A DNA stretch of 64,000 nucleotides from positions 27,491,099 through 27,555,098 of the forward strand of contig CM036658.1 in the NCBI GenBank assembly GCA_020746105.1, written 5' to 3'. A program made the translations under genes and the position numbers. Source of the DNA: Trogon surrucura (lineage: Eukaryota; Chordata; Aves; Trogoniformes; Trogonidae). This document shows, piece after piece, positions 60,001 through 64,000 of this stretch. The notes under the pieces are model-generated. The model was not told the DNA's origin, ran no database searches, and saw nothing but the letters and a program-made list of their open reading frames with translations. The first letter of the stretch is position 1. Each line of letters starts with the position of its first letter.

Positions 60001-63000
60001 TGTGGGTTTGCAACACATCTCTCAGTTTTATTAATAAGAAGTCACAGAATCTATCTCTCTCATGTACTTCATCCTATAACAAAAGGAAAAAAAAAACAGC
60101 AGATAAACAACACAGATCCAAGATTGTATCTTTTCACAAATGCGAATTTAAGTTTTATAAAGATATCAGAGTAGACTGCACCAGTAATGCACAAGCCACA
60201 TATACCTTAATTTCAGGGGTCAAAGTGAACGTCTCAAACTTTTCTGATTCTTGTATTTGAATCTCATTTTCAAGATAATGACAGAAATTGTAAGTCCTAC
60301 AAATCTCACATTAACAAACTCTCATTTCACATTTTATGAATATTTAAATTATGATACCATATAATCATAGAAAAAAGATTACCTAGATGTATTAAGTCAT
60401 GGAAAAGCTTATTATCAATTAAGGCACATGACTAATAAATTACAGTTGATGGTGTGTTCTTCTGTTTTCTTTTATGTTAGAACTTATGAAGCAGAGACCC
60501 AAATACAACATTTTAAGCCGAGGTTAAGAGCGTGTAAATCATTCTCAACAGTTTTCTGTATTTGATAAGCAGCCAGGCACCTAAAATTATCCTCAATTTT
60601 TCTGTCTTCAGCAATGGAGAACTTAATCTTTCAATAAACATTCTGGTTCCACTGACTTATCAATTCCACAGCAGGAACATCCACATAATCATAAATGAAC
60701 GCACTTAAATAATTTGCCGAAAATTAGACTACTCATTATCTTCAAGACATTTGGGCAAAGAAATGGGCTGCAAACCTGGTATTGCTAAAACAAGTACATG
60801 CCACAAGAAATTCTGAAACACACTGAATCATATCTACATAAGCTTCTGTAAGGTTTTTCTACTTTTCTGACCAAGTAAGTTCAGAAAAAGGTAAAGGTTT
60901 ATTCTCCACAACTGCATCATGATTCTAAAATTGTCATGAACCTAAAATAAGATATTTTTAACAAAAAAAAGTAGTACATGCTACAAGACTAAGTCTTTAA
61001 TGTTAATTCAGATTCTAACCAAACAAAACCACGTTAAATGCTTAGCAAATTAAAAAAAGATATCTAGGATCTCATGTTGCAATTAACAAGGAATACATAC
61101 TGCTCCACTTCACATGAAATACAACAGGATTCTTACCACAATAACATGTGTCACAGTTGACAGGGTGCTGTCTCCCGCCATTAGTGTGCGAAGTAATATG
61201 CCATTAGTGCAAAATGTTAACAATGTCTTTGGAGAAACCCTGTTGAACAGTTCATAAAGATACATCAGGTTTTTGCACTATTTAAATGCTGATAGCTTTC
61301 CATTACTTACTGAAAAACTAAAGGAATGAACAGCTGCTCACTAGAGGTGGAATTACATTGCAGTTTTCTCACCAAAGAATTCATGCACAGTACTTGTTTT
61401 TAAACTATGCCTATCCCCAGAGAGTTCCTAAGAAATCTTAGTGCTTATGTTCCAAAACTTTAGACAATGGCTTAATTAAGTGAGATTCAAATTTTTTATA
61501 TAAATAGGTAAGTGAAACAGAACCTCGAGAACCTCTTCATGTTGTTTGATGTACTGGAAGATTGTGTAGACTGGTTTGAAAAACAGCTTCCAGTTCTCGA
61601 GCGTACATGTGGATACAGCCTGTATTTTGCCTACATGTATGTGGTGGGTTGACCCTGGCTGGAGGCCAGGTGCCCACCTCAGCTGCTCTATCACTCCCCC
61701 TTCTCAGCTGGACAGGGGAAGAGAAAAATATAATGAAAAGCTTCTGGGTTAAGAACAGGGAGATCACCCGGCAATTGCCATCATGGGCAAAACAGACTCA
61801 ACTCCTCGCACTCTTCCCATGCTCCAGCATGGGGACCTGTCCACAGGAGACAGTCTTCCATAAAATTCTCCAGCCTGAGTCCTTCCCATGGACTGCAGCT
61901 CTTCACAAACTGCTCCAGCGTGGGTCCTTTCCATGGGGTGCAATCCTTCAAGAACAGACTGCTCCAGTGTGGGCCATGCACAGGATCACAAGACCTGTCA
62001 GCAAACCTGGGATCTTCTCTCCTGACAGGAACTAGCTCCAGTGCAGGCTTCCCACAGGGACACAGCCTCCTTTGAGTGCAGCTACCTGCTTCAGGGAGTG
62101 GGGGTTCCCCATGGGCTTCATGTGGGTACCTGCTAAACCACAGACCTCCATGGGCTCCTGGGAGAAAACCTGACTAACTACAGTCTTAAGCATGAGCTGC
62201 AAGGGAAACTCTGCTCTGGCACCTGGAGCACCTCCTTCCACTCTTTCACTGACTTTGGTGTCTGCTATCACAAATTCTCACTCCTCTCTCTGGCTACAGT
62301 TGCCCATGGATTTCACCCCCCTTCTTAAATATGTTATCCCAGAGGCACTACCATCATCACTGATGGGCTCAGCCTTGGCCAGGAGCAGGTCTGTCTTGGA
62401 GCTGGCTGGCATTAGCTTTGTTGGGCACAGGGAAAGCCACCCCTGTATCCCCACGCTATCAAAACCTTGCCATGCAAACACAACACACTATACTTGACTG
62501 AATCAAAATAAATCAGTTTACCCTTTTCAAGTACTTTAATTCTCCATTTCAAGAATTTCAAAATATTTGAAAATTACTATTCTAGTCCCTGGGGCAGTTA
62601 GCTATGCCAGTAAAAACAGCAATTGCCACTACTTCCTCCAGCACTGCCACCTTAAGTACTGAAATGTTCCTTTGTATCGCACTCTACAGTTCTCTAGAAG
62701 ACATGAGCTCACTATTTATCATATGTGTACTCTTCTTCCAAGTTTGTAATTCATTCCACCTTTCAAAAATACTCCCACATATTAAATTCAAGGAACACAT
62801 TCAAGATGGATATGTTTTACTTACGCATCCCTACTCATCCTTCAGCAGCATTCTAGAAATCACCATTGCTCTCTAACAGTTAATAAAACTTAAAAATAAT
62901 AGACTCATGCATTACCATAAACACCTCCATCCTACATATTTTTTGTCCACAGTTGGCAATACTGCCATCTGTCCCTTTTGGCCTTTCTCAAGTGTATCTG

Positions 63001-64000
63001 TTGTTCTTCTTAAGCAGGGTTTTCTCCACTGCTTCCAGTGATTCATCCATTTTGATTTGACTTCCACACTTTGTTCTTCAGCCAACATAATGCTTCTAAA
63101 CAGTAATCATCCATCTTAGCTGCAATTCATATCTACTAGCTCTTTTAACTTCTTAATAGTCTTGTGAACTTTTGTACTTATATTCAAATTCTTTAACTTG
63201 CCTTTGTTGTTCAAGTGTATCCATTTTCATTAGCTACATCATATCTTCATCCATATAAGCAACATAACCAGGTCTATCTTTTGCCATCTTTTTCTCACTT
63301 ATAACCCAATTGCTGTCCATTCCTGGAAATCCCACCATCTACACAGTTCAAAAAAATCTAAAATTGCACACACATCTTCAGACTTTCATCCGTTTCTGCT
63401 CTGCTTTAGAAACAAATTTCTCAGATGATGTAGATAACTCTACTTTTGTATCACTTAATGCTTTCAGTACAAAAACCTGAGTAAATTTAACCCAAACTAG
63501 ATTGGCAAATAATGCTCCACTTCATTATTCACTTTCAGATTTTGCTTTTTTCCCTTTTATGTCGCCAGCAACTCTTGCTCTATGTATTTGTTACAGCATG
63601 CTGGTCTTTCTACCTATCTTCAAAGCCTGCAGAACTTCTGGATCTATACATGTTAGAAGTAGTGAGAGAAAAAGATAACGGAAGTGTAGACTTGATCTGA
63701 AAATAATACAAGGAATTACAAACACACACACAAAGAAATCAAGTGAAAGCACTTGTGATTCACTTTTATATAGAAAACTTACAACACAAAACTTCAAAAT
63801 ACAAGGGGAAAACTGTCCTTTTCACTTTCATTACCTGAAATAATATTTCTCACCTATACTTACCTTATACATTCTGAACTTTTACTAGGCTGTATCCTAA
63901 ATATGCTGTAGTTTAAAGATTTCAATGCAAGATCAATTGACTTAAAGCAATATCACTAGTACCTGCTTTCTAATCGGATCTGGTAACCAATTGTCTGGCC
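41928..64000 (-). CDS. YTHDC2: YTHDC2, RNA helicase with YTH (m6A reader) domain; 3' 25 exons, 5' end outside window
   Basis: YTHDC2 is a DEAH-type 3'-5' RNA helicase that binds N6-methyladenosine in mRNA. In vertebrates it works with MEIOC and the exonuclease XRN1 to switch germ cells into meiosis. Twenty-five minus-strand exons join in frame into 1,162 codons plus TAA, against roughly 1,430 residues in mammals, so the first fifth (R3H, helicase motif I) is missing. Visible residues, numbered from the right edge: GQTIGYQIRLES (1-12), DEVH (48-51), SSAALD (motif III, about 78-83), two ankyrin repeats (about 240-295), STNIAETS (motif V, 419-426), QRKGRAGR (motif VI, about 466-473), HA2/OB-like regions (about 500-750), a serine-rich linker (about 850-1,010) and the YTH domain (about 1,015-1,155). 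All donors are GT except one GC. No stop or frameshift is seen, so the gene appears intact. In chicken this gene is, to my knowledge, Z-linked. Confidence 0.97.
42437..42619 (-). CDS. YTHDC2: YTHDC2 exon, YTH domain middle
   Basis: Visible residues 1,076-1,136, including GFARMASEIG, WGSAGFGGVFKVEW and HLLNPWNDNKKVQISRDGQ. The Trp of NPWNDN belongs to the YTH pocket region that recognises methylated adenosine in this family. Acceptor TTGCTCCAG|GG and donor CAG|GTGATG; 183 nt, phase 0 on both sides. Confidence 0.96.
43731..43934 (-). CDS. YTHDC2: YTHDC2 exon, start of YTH domain
   Basis: Visible residues 1,008-1,075. It starts with the linker DSKPPSPRPNMP and enters the YTH domain with VRYFIMKSSNLQNI, QKGIWSTTPSNERKLNRAF and VYLIFSVQGSGHFQ. 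The Trp in GIWSTT is a YTH aromatic-cage residue in this family. Donor CAG|GTGAGT, acceptor TTTTCCAG|GAT; 204 nt, phase 0. Confidence 0.97.
44953..45130 (-). CDS. YTHDC2: YTHDC2 exon, serine-rich linker before YTH
   Basis: Visible residues 948-1,007: LMKSTPPALHQPKNYKEK, then DDRSDQSSVKSTDSSSYPSP and CASPSSTISGK. It is polar, serine/proline-rich and probably disordered. Donor AAAG|GTAGAG, acceptor TTTATAG|AGT; 178 nt. Confidence 0.94.
45563..45855 (-). CDS. YTHDC2: YTHDC2 exon between the OB-like region and the linker
   Basis: Visible residues 851-948, beginning AAGLLLQLRQKWHSLFLRRM, then EEQSAGLQQPSGIGQRPRPM and SEELPLASTWKS. Donor AAAA|GTAAGC, acceptor TTTGTTACAG|GC; 293 nt. The basic helix at its start closes the helicase-associated region. 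Confidence 0.95.
47079..47188 (-). CDS. YTHDC2: YTHDC2 exon, acidic segment
   Basis: Visible residues 814-850: GDGVSNDNSDSEMEDKTTAN followed by LALLKLDEWLHLSLDPE. Donor GAA|GTAAGT, acceptor TTAATTCAG|GAG; 110 nt, phases 1 then 0. Confidence 0.94.
48273..48468 (-). CDS. YTHDC2: YTHDC2 exon, OB-like region
   Basis: Visible residues 749-814: IPPANGQAAALQALPTDWLI, then YDEMTRAHRIANIRCCSVVT and LFCGPARLPSNALQEPSP. This matches the DEAH-helicase OB-fold position. Donor CGAG|GTATGG, acceptor TTGCACAG|ATT; 196 nt. Confidence 0.95.
49018..49223 (-). CDS. YTHDC2: YTHDC2 exon, start of OB-like region
   Basis: Visible residues 680-748: FVRARGGADIRDVNTNSENW, AVVKAALVAGMYPNLVHVDR and ESLVLTGPKEKKVRFHPTSV. 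The GMYPN-type turn is typical of DEAH helicase C-terminal regions. Donor AAG|GTAAAA, acceptor TCTTCAG|GTT; 206 nt. Confidence 0.96.
49697..49823 (-). CDS. YTHDC2: YTHDC2 exon, end of helicase-associated domain
   Basis: Visible residues 638-680: AWQKARSDGWERAFCEKNFL and SQATMEIIVGMRTQLLGQLR. The FCEKNFLS pattern is a hallmark of the DEAH helicase HA2 region. Donor TCAG|GTAAAT, acceptor TTTACAG|GCA; 127 nt. Confidence 0.96.
50351..50623 (-). CDS. YTHDC2: YTHDC2 exon, HA2 region
   Basis: Visible residues 547-637: TIDAMDPWEDLTELGYHLTE, LPVEPHLGKMVLCAVVLKCL and AYRDPFVLPTLASQKRAAML are typical of winged-helix/HA2 sequence in DEAH helicases. Donor CAG|GTATTT. The acceptor AAG follows a CCAA repeat, with the pyrimidine run displaced upstream. 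273 nt, phase 0. Confidence 0.96.
50968..51087 (-). CDS. YTHDC2: YTHDC2 exon, winged-helix region
   Basis: Visible residues 507-546: ELCLHTKLLAPINCPIVDFL followed by MKAPDPPPALIVRNAVQMLK. This is the region after helicase motif VI. Donor AAG|GTCAGC, acceptor AACTTCCAG|GAG; 120 nt, phase 0. Confidence 0.96.
51238..51343 (-). CDS. YTHDC2: YTHDC2 exon, helicase motif VI end
   Basis: Visible residues 471-506: AGRCQPGVCFRLFSRLRFQN then MLEFQTPELLRMPLQ. The first residues complete motif VI, QRKGRAGR, whose arginines contact ATP in DEAH helicases. Donor CAG|GTGCAC, acceptor TTTTCAAG|GG; 106 nt. Confidence 0.96.
52370..52452 (-). CDS. YTHDC2: YTHDC2 exon, helicase motif VI start
   Basis: Visible residues 444-471: KSFDALSCVTMLKMVWISKA followed by SAIQRKGR, the front of motif VI. 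Donor GCAG|GTAATA, acceptor CTTTTGTAG|AAG; 83 nt. Confidence 0.96.
53215..53295 (-). CDS. YTHDC2: YTHDC2 exon, helicase motif V
   Basis: Visible residues 417-443: ILSTNIAETSITVNDVVYVI then DSGKMKE. STNIAETS is motif V of DEAH helicases. Donor GAG|GTATGA, acceptor TAATTGCAG|ATT; 81 nt, phase 0. Confidence 0.97.
53395..53482 (-). CDS. YTHDC2: YTHDC2 exon with GC splice donor
   Basis: Visible residues 387-416: YQVFMLHSNMQTLDQKKVLR then SPPFGVRKI. The frame continues into ILSTNIAETS only if the exon ends at AAAATA and the intron starts GCAAGT, a GC donor. The nearest GT (four bases further on) would shift the frame. Acceptor CTTGCTTTAG|ATA; 88 nt. Confidence 0.93.
53571..53667 (-). CDS. YTHDC2: YTHDC2 exon, helicase C-terminal domain
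   Basis: Visible residues 355-387: AILVFLPGYDEIVSLRDRIL then FDDKRFADNAH. The FLPGYDEI block is motif IV-like in DEAH helicases. Donor ACAG|GTACAA, acceptor TTATTTAG|GAG; 97 nt. Confidence 0.96.
53832..54010 (-). CDS. YTHDC2: YTHDC2 exon after the ankyrin insert
   Basis: Visible residues 295-355: ASVESGNLDESSLVQTSGSD, LSAEDRELLKAYHHSFDDEK and VDLDLIMHLLHKICHSCDAG. It links the ankyrin repeats to the second RecA-like domain. Donor GCTG|GTGGGT, acceptor TGTTTTAG|CGC; 179 nt. Confidence 0.95.
54361..54406. repeat. 23-bp tandem duplication in a YTHDC2 intron
   Basis: Two adjacent 23-bp units (54,361-54,383 and 54,384-54,406), built on ACAGTYAAGAAGGCACTATG plus CTA, differ by one base, followed by another ACAG. 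It is probably a slippage product without function. Confidence 0.85.
54959..55024 (-). CDS. YTHDC2: YTHDC2 exon, second ankyrin repeat
   Basis: Visible residues 273-295: TALDWAKRFEQTEVIDLLES, the ankyrin TALxxA start and helix pair. In mammalian YTHDC2 this insert binds XRN1. Donor ACAG|GTAAGC, acceptor CTTTTTCAG|GAC; 66 nt. Confidence 0.95.
56099..56225 (-). CDS. YTHDC2: YTHDC2 exon, first ankyrin repeat
   Basis: Visible residues 231-273: VDYRHSETSVTALMVASGRG then FLSQVEQLITMGASIHCKSS. It has the ankyrin pattern TALMVAxxxG and QLIxxGA. Donor GCTG|GTAAAA, acceptor CTCCTCAG|TTG; 127 nt. Confidence 0.95.
56577..56712 (-). CDS. YTHDC2: YTHDC2 exon before the ankyrin repeats
   Basis: Visible residues 186-231: IEKDVNCLEPWVIKEMDSCL, SDIWLHKDTDSFAQVFHLIL and TENVS. 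Donor AGTG|GTACGT, acceptor TTCTCTTCAG|ATT; 136 nt, phases 0 then 1. Confidence 0.95.
57105..57253 (-). CDS. YTHDC2: YTHDC2 exon, charged linker
   Basis: Visible residues 136-185: EEKQQSTLTEWCSARESNTK, LQSRRQRSVPRATEELNLLD and ESGDTVFNQL. A polar linker follows the first RecA-like domain. Donor CTG|GTAAGC, acceptor GCATTCTAG|AAG; 149 nt. Confidence 0.94.
58082..58189 (-). CDS. YTHDC2: YTHDC2 exon after helicase motif III
   Basis: Visible residues 100-136: QGRPFEVKEMFLEEILRTTG then YTNKEMVKYKKEKQR. GRPFEV is the usual DEAH-helicase strand after motif III. Donor CGAG|GTGGGT, acceptor TATATTTCAG|TAC; 108 nt. Confidence 0.95.
59917..60073 (-). CDS. YTHDC2: YTHDC2 exon, DEVH box and motif III
   Basis: Visible residues 48-100: DEVHERDRFCDFLLIKLRDV, LQTHSNLKLIISSAALDADL and FVRYFGSCPVIH. 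DEVH is motif II (ATP hydrolysis) and SSAAL the motif III variant of this protein. Donor CACA|GTATGT, acceptor TTGTTATAG|GAT; 157 nt. Confidence 0.97.
61137..61239 (-). CDS. YTHDC2: YTHDC2 exon, helicase motif Ib region
   Basis: Visible residues 13-47: VSPKTLLTFCTNGILLRTLM then AGDSTLSTVTHVIV. The TNGILLRTL block is motif Ib of DEAH helicases, and VIV leads into DEVH of the next exon. Donor GTG|GTAAGA, acceptor GTTCAACAG|GG; 103 nt. Confidence 0.96.
61240..63962 (-). other. Largest visible YTHDC2 intron (2.7 kb), carrying an LTR
   Basis: The intron separates the partial right-edge exon from the motif Ib exon. It holds the LTR at 61,640-62,486; the rest (62,487-63,962) is AT-rich with no recognised feature apart from a short CA run near 63,720. 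Confidence 0.6.
61640..62486 (-). mobile_element. Solo LTR of the ERVL-like family inside a YTHDC2 intron
   Basis: The plus strand starts TGTGGTGGGTTGACCCTGGC and ends AAACACAACACA, matching both ends of the LTR at 38,971-40,159 and its TGACCCTGGCTGG and TCACTCCCCCTTC blocks. The TATTTAAG promoter box reads on the minus strand at 62,324-62,331. At about 847 bp it is shorter than the 1,189-bp copy. The flanking 5-mers ATGTA and CTATA agree in 3 of 5 positions, so the target duplication is at best eroded. Its transcriptional sense equals that of YTHDC2. Confidence 0.82.
63963..64000 (-). CDS. YTHDC2: YTHDC2 exon, cut by the window edge
   Basis: Only 38 nt are visible, encoding GQTIGYQIRLES, the segment following motif Ia in DEAH helicases. 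Donor GCAG|GTACTA. The exon start and all upstream exons lie beyond 64,000. Confidence 0.9.

Larger units (their letters stand above)
54011..61136 (-). other. YTHDC2 introns in the helicase region
   Basis: These introns run from about 0.35 to 1.7 kb, the largest at 58,190-59,916. They are AT-rich, with a 23-bp tandem duplication at 54,361-54,406. No CR1 or LTR is recognisable in them. A minus-strand open stretch at 59,531-59,740 has no splice partner in frame with the gene. Confidence 0.5.

Noticed and set aside
61607-62497. Open frames of 66-142 codons in the YTHDC2 intron
   Set aside because: They fall within the LTR at 61,640-62,486 and do not resemble any protein.
1-64000. CRISPR arrays, operons, phage-like or prokaryotic systems
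   Set aside because: Spliced vertebrate exons and avian retroelements show this is eukaryotic nuclear DNA, and no regularly spaced repeats or gene clusters are present.

Overview
This window looks like nuclear DNA of a bird, most likely a passerine. It holds several CR1 LINE copies with the typical avian 3' end (an 8-base repeat of the ATTCTATG type), long terminal repeats of an ERVL-like family, and a SINE with a tRNA-Ile-derived head and a CR1-derived tail. From general knowledge, SINEs of that build were active in passerines. A fragment of an RTE-clade LINE is also present; RTE elements have a patchy distribution in birds and among passerines are known from suboscines, so a suboscine is a possibility but is not proven here.

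The one recognisable host gene is YTHDC2 on the minus strand. It occupies about 41.9 kb to the right edge and runs off at 64,000. I placed 25 exons by splice signals and reading-frame continuity. They give 1,162 uninterrupted codons plus a TAA stop, running from the first part of the helicase core (a GQTIGYQIRLES motif) through the DEVH box, two ankyrin repeats inserted in the helicase, motifs V and VI, HA2/OB-like regions, and the C-terminal YTH domain that reads N6-methyladenosine in RNA. The N-terminal R3H region and helicase motif I lie beyond the window. One intron appears to use a GC donor.

The left 41 kb carries no gene I can support and reads as an intergenic desert downstream of YTHDC2. 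Its visible content is repeats: CR1 pieces at 1-750 (-), 10,372-10,592 (+), 11,547-13,355 (-), 17,203-19,568 (-, with an open 753-codon reverse-transcriptase ORF), 21,642-21,993 (+), 26,779-28,690 (-), 30,955-34,220 (+, split twice) and 37,103-38,012 (-); LTRs at 22,412-23,418, 32,293-33,551 and 38,971-40,159, with a weaker candidate at 29,687-30,245; a decayed ERV protease/polymerase relic at 38,013-38,970; and the SINE at 40,590-40,767. Another LTR of the same family as two of these sits in a YTHDC2 intron at 61,640-62,486, in the same orientation as the gene.

The most informative structure is nested: a CR1 interrupted first by a 5'-truncated RTE LINE with a clean target-site duplication and then by a 1.26 kb LTR-like element. 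I found no operon-like or novel multi-gene system, CRISPR array or rRNA; the only tRNA-like sequence is the SINE head. Everything here rests on reading the sequence by eye; no database search was possible.
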